The notes: generated from the letters alone by a model not told the origin. A stretch of DNA of 64,000 bases from Torreya grandis (GCA_037957365.1 JARHVA010000123.1:2792001-2856000); one strand, 5' to 3'; positions 23,718 through 34,829 are shown, counted from the stretch's first letter. Numbers and translations: made by a program.

Positions 23718-24380
23718 CTACTCAAAATTCTTTAGCCCTTGTGACTGATCTCTGTATGTCATCTTCTCCTTGAAAACCAAGGCTTTCCTGCTCTTGTCAC
23801 GAACATCAAATTCCTCAAGAAATGTCACTTTCTTCTTCTGCATATAGAAATCTCGATTCATGCTTTTCAAATCCGAAAGCATACCCTTTGACTCAAGAAC
23901 ATGCATCTCCTTCTTATTCATGTGACCAAGCCTATTAAGCCACATCTTCAAATCTACAGCTGAAGTAGATAACCCAGAAAGAGAATCAGTAATACAAGTA
24001 GATAGATAAAGTGTACCTACTTTCTTACCTCTTGCTACAACAAGTGCACCCTTGGTAACCTTCCAAGAGTCTGCTATGAGAGTTACTGTGCAACCCTCAT
24101 CACCCAAACTTCTTACAGAAATCAAATTCTGCTCAAGAACTGGGACATGCATGACCTCCTTCAACACCCATGTGTTACCTGTCTACAATTTTAGCTTCAC
24201 TTTCCTTTTGCCAACCATCTGACAAGGCTTACCATCCCCTAAACAAATTTCTCCAAAGTCTCCCTGGACATACTCATGAAAAAATTCCCTATTTGGGGAT
24301 GCATGAAAAGAGGCACCAAAATCTAAAACCCAAGATTCTACTTTATCCAAAGAACATACCAGAGCATCCTATGCAACGAA
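23718..24380 (-). pseudogene. Element C protease and GAG-pre-integrase
   Basis: The protease start reads WVLDFGASFHASPN; at 24315-24323 the D-S-G active site is D-F-G (TCT to TTT). The 149-codon frame 23718-24167 continues with VMHVPVLEQNLISVRSLGDEGCTV, the C-terminal part of copia protease. The GAG-pre-integrase block follows (MWLNRLGHMNKKEMHVLESKGML). Homology ends near 23720, where the integrase catalytic core should start, so the deletion removed integrase. Confidence 0.88.
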
Positions 24381-24419
24381 CTCTGCAACATCTGCTTCTC
24401 CTTCATGTCCTTCATGCTA

Positions 24420-25160
24420 ATCTTCACCCGACCTACAATCTCTCTTTAAGTGCCCTTGCTTTCCACATTTCTAGCAGGTTATTTTGCCATACTTGGACTT
24501 GGATCTCCTTGATCTCCCATGCTCTATCTTCTCTCTTTGTCTTCCTCTGCCTTCCACACTCAAAGCATTTCTTGATGATTCGCCTGTGCTTTTCCTACGT
24601 ATATCTTCATTCAAGATTACACTCACAACATCATCCACTATTAATATTTTTGAAGCAGATGCAGTATTACTAACTGCCATTACCAAATTCTCTCAACTTT
24701 TAGGTAATGAGCATAAGATTAAGAGAGCCTTAATTTCATCATCAAAAACAATATTGACTGAATTTAACTAGTTTACCAAACCATGGAAATCACTAAGATG
24801 ACTATGTACAGATCCACCTTCCAACATTTGCAAATTAAATAATTGCTTCATAAAAAATACCTTATTCGAAGCTGAGGGTTTTTCATATAAATTTGCCAAA
24901 GATTTCATTAACTCTACTGTTGTCTTAGCCTGTGATAAGTTGGAAATCACAGATGATGCAAGACTCAACCTTATAGATCCCAGAGCCTTCCGATCAAGAA
25001 CCTCCCATTCTTCATCCTTCATATCCAGGGGCTTGCAATCAACCCCTCCCAATGGTAAGTACAAATCTTTTTGATACAGATAATCTTCAATCTGCATCCT
25101 CCATATTTGATAGTTCTTACCATTAAAATTCTCCATTCATAGCTTACTGTCTTCTGCCAT
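24420..25160 (-). pseudogene. Element C gag
   Basis: The likely start is the ATG at 25160 (MAEDSKL), followed by an in-frame TGA, probably a CGA Arg codon decayed by one transition. The open frame 24768-25136 then reads MENFNGKNYQIWRMQIEDYL and EWEVLDRKALGSIRLSLA, the N-terminal copia gag domain. The part 24471-24686 is Ser/Arg-rich (RKSTGESSRNAL) and ends at the knuckle CKCGKQGHLKRDC-like block near 24430-24480, where the residue after the first Cys is a stop. Intact gag would form the particle and package RNA. Confidence 0.88.
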
Positions 25161-25256
25161 TGATCTACTCCCACTCAAACAGAAACCCCTGTGAATAACC
25201 TGTAATCAACACACACTAACCAGATCTAATCCAACTTGTTAGTATCCCAACCAAAA

Positions 25257-25268
25257 GCTCTGATACCA
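25257..25268 (-). other. Element C primer-binding site (tRNA-iMet)
   Basis: On the minus strand this is TGGTATCAGAGC, a perfect standard copia site, two bases from the LTR edge at 25271. Confidence 0.92.
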
Positions 25269-25270
25269 GT

Positions 25271-26163
25271 TGATGGGGAATCCAAGAACAACACACCTGT
25301 TCTGATCCCACTTGTTAGGATCTTGCTCCTCAGAAAGAGCACAATATGATTACCAAATACAAGTAATTAAACATGCGGAATTATCCAGAAGTACAAGTAA
25401 CTAGAATTCACAAATAACACAGAATATGAGAGACAATATACAATCTTATATTAATACTCGTATAGAAAAGAATACAATAAAGAGATGCCACACTCTTCCA
25501 CCTTCTAGACGCTTCCCACACCTCAAGTGTACAGTAATTCTTCTTCAAAATTTCACTCTCCTACCAAAAATGGTCCCAACACACAACTCACACACAAAAT
25601 TGGTGTTCACCTCTCCAACCAGTCAGTAATAACCCTGCCAGTACACCAAGCACTCTAAATTACTTCAAGTAGATCTCCCATGAACCTGCAACCTATAATT
25701 CAACAGACCATACTTACACATGTAGATCTCCTATGAGCTTGCAACAACCTGCAACTCAATGATCTTACAATGGAAGGATCTTCCTTGCCTTCCTTTTCAG
25801 CTCATAATTACAATACATGTCAATGGGTCTATAAATAGATCCCAGACTTAAACAATAACTTAGACTCTTAATTTACTAATAATAGACACGCAGCTCAAGA
25901 CTCGAAGTAGCCTTTACATGCAAACAATCAGTTCAACAAACTAACTGTTTGTGTAATGAACAGTTCTGAAACACACAGGCGACCGACGTCGGTCCCTGTC
26001 TAATTGGAGGTGACCGATGTCGGCCGATTCCTTGCCAATGTCGGTTGCCTTCTACACTGAATCTGACTGACGTCGATCCCACTACCGACGCTGGTATCCC
26101 TAGAATTTAGCAACCTCCTCCATGTCTGCAACAAGTTGAAGCTTTTAGCTCCACAACCTAACA
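25271..26163 (-). repeat. Element C 5' LTR
   Basis: 893 bp, same length as the other copy. The palindrome cluster lies at about 25977-26100, and its copies are more complete here than in the 3' LTR (for example ACCGACGTCGGT at 25982). Confidence 0.95.
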
Positions 26164-26168
26164 AAATT

Positions 26169-26421
26169 CTGAGCCATTAGCAATATTTCTAACTTTTGGA
26201 ATCAAATTGTCTACTACAGAGAGTTTTAGAAGCATAAATGCCTCACGATGATGTTTATCATAGTCATCTAGTTTATTAACTGGTCTAGATTCTTTACCAA
26301 GAATAATCTAGTCAATGTTCCTATACTCACTTATCGTAATTATCCTATGACTCCATAAAATAAAATTTTTTCCATCTAGTTTATGAGAATCTGGCAATAA
26401 TAGATGTTGCGAACTAGTCAT
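26169..26421 (-). pseudogene. Element A gag N-terminus
   Basis: The start ATG is at 26419-26421 and the reading is MTSSQHLLLPDSHKLDGKNF, then WSHRIITISEYRNID, the usual N-terminal gag block of copia (KLDGxNFxxW). The frame runs into the AAATT duplication and then element C. The remainder is at 20927-21561. Confidence 0.85.
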
Positions 26422-27418
26422 TTTTACCTAATTTTTTATGAAAATAATTAAATCAGAAAAAATATAATGAATTTAACAAAGATTATTTTTTAACACTAAA
26501 ACTAACCTAAAATTGGGTAATGCTACCAATTTTCAGCAAAAAATTCTTCACAGTTTGTGAGATTTTAAAGTTTCCATCTTTTTTAAAAATGGCTATAAAA
26601 TGACAAAAATGACTAAATCTTGAGTTTTATATCTCCTTTAAAAAAAAATTGTGTGTGGATGAGGACAAAAAGTTTTAAATTGTGGAAAATTTTCAAGAGA
26701 TTTTGATATACGATTTGCTCCCAACAGAATTAACCATGATATTTTTAAGGCAAGTTTCAAAGTAAATAGGGTGACTTAGGCAAAATCAAATTTTATAAAG
26801 TATTGTTTTAAAAAAAATTGATTTTACTAATCAAATATACATATTTTATGATTGGCTAATGTAAAAATTTAGGATAAAAGCTTCATGAAATAAGACAACC
26901 AATTAAAAGGAACATGTGTATGCTCATAAAAATGGCGTAGGTCTGCAACTCTTGGTGCCCTCTTCCTCCCTTCAAGTGCTCCTCTCACAGATCTTTAGGG
27001 ATGAATAATTATTGATTTTAGAGAATCTCTTTAGGTAAATGAGAAGCAATAATGGTGCTTTTCTATTCAACAAGAATGGCACTTTCCTCCTTTTTAGAGC
27101 TCCAAGGAGCTCGCCAAAGTCTTCAAACAGCAAAAAAAATTCCTTCTCTTCACTAAAACACCTCTCCTTCACAAAAATGCCCTCACATAGGGTCTACAAC
27201 ATCAAAAAATCATCCTTGAAATTTATTCCACACTAAAAAATGCCTCATCAATAGTAAAAATGCCTTAGCAACAACAAAAAATGCTTTATTGTTCTCTTTC
27301 TACGTCCTTTGGCCTCCCATCACGTCTCCTTACCAAGATCTCCATCAAGTATTTTCTCCCTAACAAGATATCTTCTCTTCTCTCCCTCACAGGATCTCCC
27401 AATATCCCTCGACCATGA
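26422..27418 (-). other. Element A leader (no gene)
   Basis: About 1 kb between the primer-binding site and the gag ATG. Open frames on both strands at 26972-27236 overlap each other and show no domain. Confidence 0.55.
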
Positions 27419-27430
27419 GCTCTGAAACCA
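27419..27430 (-). other. Element A primer-binding site (tRNA-iMet type)
   Basis: On the minus strand this is TGGTTTCAGAGC, one base off the standard TGGTATCAGAGC, seven bases from the LTR edge. Confidence 0.82.
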
Positions 27431-27437
27431 TAAAATA

Positions 27438-27651
27438 TTACACAAAGAAAGCCAAAAGAATACATGATTATTATTCACCATATAGAAAGCCTAATATATA
27501 GGCAAGAAACAAGCACCTACAAAGATGGAATTAGGTGTAACAAAGAAAAAATAGGAGTAACAACAAAAAGCCCGTGTTATAATAAAATAACTAAATGGTT
27601 ATAACAATATAACCTTAAAAAAATATTAAATAAATCTTAATTATTCTAATA
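27438..27651 (-). repeat. Element A 5' LTR
   Basis: 214 bp aligned to 17578-17794. Its outer edge CTAATA is followed by the duplication AAAGA (27652-27656), after which H gag resumes. Confidence 0.9.
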
Positions 27652-29717
27652 AAAGATAGTAAGAAGGGAAAAGATAAGGGCAAAGTATTTATTTCAGATA
27701 CATCTTAGCCTTCCACATGGGTTATAGATTTTGGTCCATCACACCACATGGATTCATCATAAGACATGTTCTTATCATTGGAGTTTTATTCTATGCCTTC
27801 CATCTTATTAGGTGATGATATATTTGTAGAAGTTAGTGGAAGAGGATCATTTGAAGTGAATGATGAAACATTTCATGATATTCTATGTGTTTCCTCTTTA
27901 TCCACCAATCTCCTATCTGTTTACTAGATCACTCACATCGGTATAGGAAAGAGAGTTGAGTTCACACCCAATTGTATGGTTATTAAGGAAGCTAATAGTG
28001 ATTCCATTATTACATTTGGGAAAACATGTCACCAATCCATGTTTTATACTTTATCACATTTTGTTCTTGATCAACCCTCTAATACACTACTCATTCATTC
28101 AGCTGAGGTGAGTAAACTATAACATGAACGATTCAACCATCTCAATTATTTCTACATGGAGTAACTCAATCATCAATACATGGTTTTAGGGTTACCATGA
28201 GTCATGTTTTCTAATGGATTTTATCAGGGATAAATTTTTGGTAAGCATTCTGAGGAGAAGTGTGACAAGGGAAAATCATGGATAACTAAAATTATATTGG
28301 AGATTGTTCATAGTGACATCATTGGCCTAGTTATAAAACCTTCATTCAATAGGATAAATTACATGCTTACTTTCATCAATGACTTTTCAACTTATACTTG
28401 GGTGTAATTTACTAAGCATAAATATGAGGTCTTTGATCATTTTTAGGACTTTAAAGTGCTTGTAGAGAAATAATTAGGTAAAACCCATCAATATTTTATG
28501 CACCAATAATGGTGGTGAGTATGCAAGTGACCATTTTGAGAAATTATGTACATTATAAGGGATTGAAATTCACCATACCATTACATATAATCCTAAGTAT
28601 ATTGGTGTTATATATTGAGAGAATAGGTCCTTGAAGAAATGGCCAATTGTATGATATACTCCTAGTCTCTTGCACCTTAGTATTGGGCTGAGGCCATCAA
28701 CTATTATTGTTATATCTAAAACTAAGTTCCTCACAAAGAATTGAAGGGAGTCTCTCCTTTTGAAGCTTGGAGTGTTCAAAAACCCACATTAGATCACTTT
28801 TGAGTGTTTGGTTTGTCTAATATGGATCACATTTTGAAGAAGAAACATAAAATATTGGAACCTCAGAGTCAGTCTTACATCTTCATTGGATATTCTGAGG
28901 CTATCAAGGGATACATGCTTCTCCATCCCACCACTCATAAGTTATTCATTAATAAAAGTGTTAATTTTATAGAAGTTCATTAATAATCCATAATAGATAG
29001 CTCTCACTCTTCTTTAGACACACTTAGATTTGATGATAGTTCTGATGATTTAGATCTGCCTAATCAGCCTCTTGATGATGCTGATTTTTCTTCTAATTGT
29101 AATGATGAGAGTAGTGATAAGGATTCCCCTCCTCCTCCTAGATTATATTTAGATGATGAGTAATCTCCTCCTAACTCTCTGAGCACTAGTCCTCTTTGGT
29201 CTATAAAAACACTATAAAGTGCAGGCCAATGGGTTAAAGATCCATTAGATAATAGGTGAACCCATTTATAATTACAAGATGCCCCACATGCCTTCATTAC
29301 ATCTGATTCTAATGTGCAATAATTTAATGAGGTAGTAAACACTCTTAAGTGGCATAATTCTATAGAATAGGAGTATAGTTCCTTACATAGGAACAACACT
29401 TGGGATTTAGTCCTACTTTCTAAAGGAATAAAACTTGTTCGATGTAGGTGGATCTACTAACCAAAATATGAAATAGACAGGTCTATAGATAGGTTCAAAT
29501 CATGTTTGGTATAAAAGGTTTTTTCTCAAGTACCTAACATTTACTATGATGAGACATTTTCCCCAGTTTCTAAAATTAAATCAATCTAACTCACTCTTGC
29601 CATTGCTACAACACATCGATGGGATGTTCATCAAATGGATGTGAAGAGTGTCATTCTTCATGGTGACTTCAAAGAGAAAATATACATGGATCAACCACAA
29701 GGATTTGTGAAATATTA
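27652..29717 (+). pseudogene. Element H gag end, protease, integrase and RT start
   Basis: H gag resumes with a Lys-rich stretch. The protease follows: WVIDFGPSHHM, with D-F-G (27727-27735) in place of D-S-G. The integrase has its first catalytic Asp in VHSDIIG (28315-28317). The second block reads TNNGGEYASDHFE, where the usual Asp is Asn (28505-28507), a G-to-A change. GVSPFEAW and SYIFIGYSEAIKGY mark the integrase C-terminus. An acidic linker rich in Asp/Ser/Pro (28990-29160) leads to RT: NTWDLVLL, then YDETFSPVSK, HQMDVKSVILHGDFKE and MDQPQGF. The frame stops at 29717, where element B begins. Stops are numerous. Confidence 0.9.
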
Positions 29718-30180
29718 TGGTATGATCCACACTTATAATAATTGAAAAATATGTAGAATATAATGTAGATAAACACAACACAATAAATATTTGTGGAACA
29801 AGATGTCCAAATATTCAATATATGCAAAAATAAAATACCCTTAAGGTAGGGCAACACCATACAATACTCCTTTAGGAAGGAATAACTCCACAATGTCTCT
29901 TCAAGGGGACAACCTCAAATATCCACTTATAATAGAAGAGTTAATGCTTGCTTCTTTTACAATTATAATCATATCCTTTATATAGACCTCTATCTAACTA
30001 AAAATGGATGGGTAACCTCCTAATCCCAATGTAGGCTAACCATTAACCAATACACTAATTCCAAAAGTTACTCCATTATCCTAATATATTGGACCCATAT
30101 AGCTAACTAAGGGGGATGTGTGCCACATGTTGGAATCTCCATCAACCCATATACATTAATATATCATATCCATAGATACA
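29718..30180 (-). repeat. Element B 3' LTR
   Basis: 463 bp matching 48126-48581. TATATAAA on the element's strand at 29977-29984 is a TATA box conserved in the other LTR. The purine-rich AAGGAGGGAAGGAATTATA (minus strand) at its inner edge is the likely polypurine tract. Confidence 0.9.
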
Positions 30181-30382
30181 TATAATTCCTTCCCTCCTTG
30201 ACATGTTTTATCTTCAAAACATAGTAAGAACCTAATTAATAAGTATGCTTCAAATCATTGCACATTTGTCTCTAATCTCAATCATCTAATCATCCACATG
30301 TGATCTTGGAAAGTGATAGCTCTCCAATCTTGTTTCTAAATTCTATTATACTCCTCTGATTTTGTTCATGATCATAACTTTA

Positions 30383-31117
30383 CTAATTTGGTGTCCATGT
30401 ATAATTATTCCTCTTTTGATTCCATGTATCATATTCTGTTGCTTTATTCTGATTCCATCCATGACCATAGTATGTATTTTTCCATGCATAGTCAGTGATT
30501 TCCCATTCATTCCATATTCTATAGGCCACTACACTACTCTGATTCCATACTTGACCATAGTATTTCTTATTTGTCTTCCATGCATAGCCATAATGATTGA
30601 AAATTTGATTTACTGTATAGCCAAACTAATTTTTGTTATGACACTCCCTCACCTGACTCCATGATTGTTTCCTCTCATGATGATGTGGGTGTATATATAC
30701 CTTAACTTTTTCTAATATTTTGAAATTATCCACCTTTTATTATACCTCTTGAGTAGATGAAGTGTTTATTTCTAATTGTAATGTGTCTTTATTTATGTCA
30801 TCTGAATCTTCCTCATGCTCTTCATCACTTGTTTCAATCTCATCCTCATGATCTACCTTGACTATTATTGGTGCCTTTTCCACTATGATATCCTATAAAA
30901 TGACCTTTTTCCTATACCAAAACTTCATGAAATTATTTTGAACATTAATATTGATTGTTCCCAAAGTCTCTAATCATGGATATCCAAGAACCATATCCAA
31001 AGCATAGAAATATAAATGCATAACATATTTTTATATAATGAGATTCAAATCTTAAAACATTAGAATATTCTTACCATCTAATTGAACCTCTTTGATATTC
31101 TTTGCTTGAACATGTAA
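30383..31117 (-). pseudogene. Element B protein, second part: protease end, acidic stretch, Trp/Tyr-rich tail
   Basis: Minus-strand reading: HVQAKNIKEVQLDGKNI, then ALDMVLGYP (stop where Trp is usual) LETLGTININVQ, as downstream of gypsy-type aspartic proteases. An acidic block follows (IETSDEEHEEDSDDIN, near 30785-30835), and then a tail with repeated Tyr/Trp-Asn-Gln units: YGYAWK, YYGQVWNQ, DYAWK, YYGHGWNQ, YDTWNQ, ending YTWTPN and a TAG at 30383-30385. All lie in one frame with only a few stops. I do not recognise the tail. The plus-strand frame at 30362-30664 is its antisense shadow. Confidence 0.7.
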
Positions 31118-31121
31118 ATGT

Positions 31122-32322
31122 TGTGATCTAGGAATTTGACTCAAGAGAGGATGGTTAGTATGGTGTTAGTTCCAAAATGAAAATAAAATGAAATAAACAC
31201 ACTAATAGCATAACATTTGTAGGCCTAGACACTAGGGAGAGCTTAGTTAACAAAATAAAATGATAAGCACAACTAAAAATCAAGGGATCAAATAAAAGAG
31301 TTCAATTCACCTTCCTTGAATGCTCCAAATGCCTTTGGAATGGTGGCTTTCTTGGCTTGTGCTCATGAAGTCTTCATCAAAGGAGGCTTGGCTATCTCCT
31401 CTTCTCCTTGGAACATTTGGCTTGTGGCTTGGGTTGGCTTGGAATCAATTTAGCATGATAACACTAATTATTTGAATCTTTTGGAACCAATTTGGCATTA
31501 TAACTTTGCATAAAAAAATCTTAGAAATGATGTTGTGAAGCCTCATATTTATAGATTTTTGGATTTGATCAGAATCAACTTGAACCATCCATCTCAAGAT
31601 TAAGATGTGTGGTTGAGGATTAATTCAATTTTTGGAATTAAATTTGTAATTATATCCATCATGATATTGGAAGAAGGGGAAATTAAGAGGCATGGAGGGC
31701 ATCATGGAAGGCATTGATGAGGCATGGAGGGCATGAATCTTGATATTCATGGCATTTATGGCCTAGGGATATCTTCCCAAGAAATGAGGTCACTTGATGA
31801 TGCAAATATTCAATATTCATTTTTAAAAATAAGTATTAAACAAATTTCCATATAATTATTAATTATGCATTGATTTGGGTTAATTAGCTCTTAAGCATGA
31901 TTAAGCACATTGTGCACAAATTACCCAAATTGATCAGAATGCCTTGTTATTGGTGCAAAATTTGACTGGATTGGAATTGAAAGCTGATGTCAAATGTGTT
32001 GGAACCATATTCCCATTTAGGATGTTACCAACAAAAAATAACAAAGGCATGCATCTTGTACAAAAGATTTGATAGGGAAGAGCAATCTGAGCACATGGGT
32101 GCAAAATTGGCATTTTAACTCAAAATGATCTGATCAAAGTTAGCTTGCCCATAAATTACATTACCCCATTTATTGATACCCTAGCCAAAATTAGCACTTG
32201 AATATGTCAGTTTCACATCATTTAGCGTATTTTAATGTTTTTAGGCCAAATTATGCATTTTAGGTGGAAATTGGCCAAAAGCTTGATTGGAGGTTATCAG
32301 TGGCTAGATTTAGGTGGTTATA
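31122..32322 (-). repeat. Element T 3' LTR
   Basis: About 1.2 kb aligned to 45868-47040. TATAAATA on the element's strand at 31546-31553 is a TATA box shared by both LTRs. The internal edge was set by the end of similarity (GGTTATA against GTCTACA). Confidence 0.9.
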
Positions 32323-32597
32323 GTTTGCCCTTGTTTGGGAAGGCATTACAAGTTATAAGCATAGTAACATCTTCTCAAAGAATGAAAATATCTTGTATGC
32401 ATACAAATACAAAGATGATAAACTAATTGTATGATGCCCCCATGAGTGAATGGTTGGCACAAGTAGGTCGATAAACGATCCCTCAAAAAGAAAGAAGTGA
32501 AGTGAGGGGACCAAAGAAAGGAAAGATGATGGGGTGAAAAAATAATGATACTAAAAAAGTAGTCAAAATCATTGAGAATGCAAGTGGGATGGTGTAT

Positions 32598-32869
32598 AAT
32601 GGTTTTCCCAAAGGTAGTTATAAACATTGTACCCTGATAGTGGCAACATGGTATGATAACATAATGATTTGCCCAAACATGGTTATAATCATTAAGAAGA
32701 TGGAGCTGCCCCAATTAGGACAAATAAATAAGGTAGTAACATGCCCCTATATGGGTAGAAAAAGTAAAGTGGTGACAACACAATGATTTACCCATAGGTG
32801 GTTATAATCATTGAGAAATGTAGGTGGGATGGTGTGCAATGATTTTCCCATAGGAAGTTATAATCATTG
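32598..32869. repeat. Four stem-loops with a conserved 17-nt loop and changing stems
   Basis: Stems and loops, plus strand: 32598-32628, AATGGTT/AAACATT (one mismatch; extends outward by a T-G wobble and two pairs); 32662-32694, TAATGATT/AATCATTA; 32781-32813, CAATGATT/AATCATTG; 32837-32869, CAATGATT/AATCATTG. Each encloses exactly 17 nt of the form TNCCCAWAGGWRGTTAT (the second copy has CATGG instead of GGTGG). The paired copies 1 and 4 share flanking words (GGGATGGTGT before, CCCTGAT after), showing duplication followed by change within the stem. Confidence 0.85.
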
Positions 32870-34092
32870 ATCCCTGATTATGGAAAACATGATAAACTTG
32901 GTTGAGGATGATGATAAATTAATACATAGGGTAATTATGAATTGGAACAACCTACTAGTAGGGAGATGCTTATCCAAACTAATAAAGGTTAAAATTATTT
33001 TGTGGTTAATTACTCTATTTGGGATATGATTAGGATGGAATCAGGATGTCGGTGTCAAAGAGATGATGCCATTACTGAATAGAATTCTTGAAGCTGAGGT
33101 TTGTTATAGCACATATTGGTAGGAATCATGGTATAACATCATGAGGACTTAATTGAAATATACATTAGGATGGACTCCCATAATCCAATACTCAATAAAA
33201 ATAATGCACCAATGATAGAAACCATGATGATGTAAACATATGAATATGGATGGATTCAAGTGTAAGTGTGGACAAGGAATCACCCAATGAACACACATAA
33301 ACTAAATCAAGGAAACAATGCTAAAAGTAAACAAACAGGTAGACAAACAAATAAAATAAGCAAAAATAAACAAACAAACAATGTAATAAAAACCCTACGA
33401 ACATTACCCCTAGAAAATAAGTGACAACTTAACAAATGAATAAAATAAGGGAATAGAAGAAAAGGTTGGGGGTGGCCAAGCTATCTCCATATGCACTAAG
33501 CAAGTGGACACTGCCTACATAGTTTCATGGATGTAATATCCATTAAAAATATTTAGGCCAAATGTAGTTCTCCCAGAGAATGGGAAGAATGTGATAATTG
33601 ATGAACATAAATAGAATAGATGTGATAGAAGAAAAGGAATGGTCTTAAAAAATAGAAAGTGCATGAGAGAAAAGGCCAAAAAGGATGGGTAATCTAAATG
33701 ACAAGTGATTTTATTGTAACTTAGTAAGGGTTCCCAAAATCTTTAAGGCAAAGAAGTGGTCAATGTTTTTGGAATTATTTTGGAGTATCTCAACTTAATC
33801 AAGAATGACAAGACACTAAATGGTTCAAGCTCACAAAATGGTGAGTGCATTGCTTAGGTTGCTCATAAAATAGTGAGAGCAAGGTGGAAAGGGTGACTAA
33901 GCTGACCTCAACAAGTATTGAGTACTACCTACATAGTCTTAGAGTAGGACCTCAAGTCACTATAGTTCTTCCATTTTAGCAGAGGAATTTGACTAGTGTG
34001 GCAGTTGATTCAAACAAAATAGGCATGGTTGGTAAAAAGGCACAGCATGACATAGAAAGTGATAAGTTGGTATGTCAAGGCTTAATGTTGCC

Positions 34093-34178
34093 CCTAGTTT
34101 ACCCATAGGTAGTTATAACTAGGACACAATGGCATAGATCAATGGTACTAATTTGCCCAAAGGTGGTTATAATTAGTA
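34093..34178. repeat. Two further stem-loops of the same family with unrelated stems
   Basis: 34093-34123 has stem CCTAGTT/AACTAGG around loop TACCCATAGGTAGTTAT. 34146-34178 has stem TACTAATT/AATTAGTA around loop TGCCCAAAGGTGGTTAT. Both loops are 17 nt and match the family at 32598-32869, while the stem sequences differ from those copies and from each other yet remain perfectly complementary. Confidence 0.88.
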
Positions 34179-34829
34179 GCAAGACTAGTGACAAGAAAGG
34201 ACTAACAAACAAAGGATGTAATTATCAAAACTTTTGTCACACTATCCCAAAATGCATTCCCTATTTGAATTAATTGAACTAATTGATGAATTAATCAGAT
34301 ACCTTGATGTTGAAACTATATAATTAATGGTAAAAATTAAGGTCAAATGGGCTATGATTTAGAACACACTAGGTTGGTAGGTCAGAAATGGAAAGTGGAC
34401 ACAAGAAAGAGGATGAAGAAGGATGATATTTGTACAAAGGAGAATAGTGTCAAAATGACATAACTAAAATGGTCCTTATAGAAAATACACCTTAGTAGTC
34501 AAGCATAAAATTGCTTGAGATGAATAATATTCATTGGCTCTAAAATTTCATCACTATCTGGTGTGGCAAGCCTATATGTTCTTGATCCATAACCTATAGT
34601 GATGATGAAATGCCATATCCAATCTGGTTTGAATTTCCCTGTATGCTTCTTCTCAATCATGGTATTATTTTTGTTCTATTTAAGAATAATATTACCAAGT
34701 CCAAATGTTCTATACTTAACATGCTGGTTATAGTAGCCTTTGAGTTAATTCTGATATGCTTAAAGATTATTGAGTGTGACTATGCATTTTTCATCAAGCA
34801 GGTCTAACTCTTACAGGTGAACTACTCGA

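Larger units (their letters stand above)
21562..26163 (-). mobile_element. Element C: copia retrotransposon inserted in element A gag (youngest in the nest)
   Basis: Two 893-bp LTRs (21562-22454 and 25271-26163) look about 95% identical by eye, with differences mainly transitions. They are flanked by a perfect 5-bp duplication AAATT (21557-21561 and 26164-26168). LTR ends are canonical on the element's strand (TGTTAG...CATCA). A tRNA-iMet primer-binding site and the polypurine tract TCCAAGTGGGAGAT sit at the LTR edges. The internal region is only 2.8 kb: gag, protease and GAG-pre-integrase are present, the integrase core is missing, and RT/RNase H are reduced to scraps. C is therefore an internally deleted, non-autonomous copy. 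Confidence 0.95.
17578..27651 (-). mobile_element. Element A: Ty1/copia retrotransposon inserted in H gag
   Basis: LTRs of 217 bp (17578-17794) and 214 bp (27438-27651) flank a minus-strand copia body. Both outer flanks are AAAGA (17573-17577 and 27652-27656), a 5-bp target duplication. On the minus strand the order is 5' LTR, primer-binding site, leader, gag, protease, integrase, RT, RNase H, polypurine tract, 3' LTR. Element C sits inside gag; without it A is about 5.5 kb. LTR ends read TATTAG...GTGTAA rather than TG...CA. Confidence 0.92.
32323..34829 (-). other. Element T 3' noncoding region
   Basis: About 2.5 kb between the integrase end and the 3' LTR without a recognisable protein. 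It contains a roughly 240-bp imperfect tandem duplication (about 32570-32810 and 32810-32900 onward), A-rich simple sequence near 33300-33400, a diverged duplication (about 33470-33640 against 33890-34010), and six stem-loops with a shared loop sequence, annotated separately. Confidence 0.7.

Noticed and set aside
24170..24673. 167-codon plus-strand frame
   Set aside because: It is antisense to the gag/protease junction of element C, whose minus-strand reading has clear motifs.
29064..29399. 111-codon minus-strand frame
   Set aside because: It lies antisense to the acidic linker and RT start of element H and has no motif of its own.
30362..30664. 100-codon hydrophobic plus-strand frame that looks like a membrane protein
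   Set aside because: It is the antisense shadow of element B's Trp/Tyr-rich repeat tail; the Ile/Pro/Cys richness follows from the complementary codons.
32235..32786. Open frames on both strands in the region after the T 3' LTR edge
   Set aside because: They overlap the stem-loop repeats and the LTR edge, lie in opposite strands and have no recognised domain.
32598..34178. CRISPR-like array of short repeats
   Set aside because: Spacing is irregular, there are only six copies, the constant part is the loop, and the context is a plant retrotransposon.
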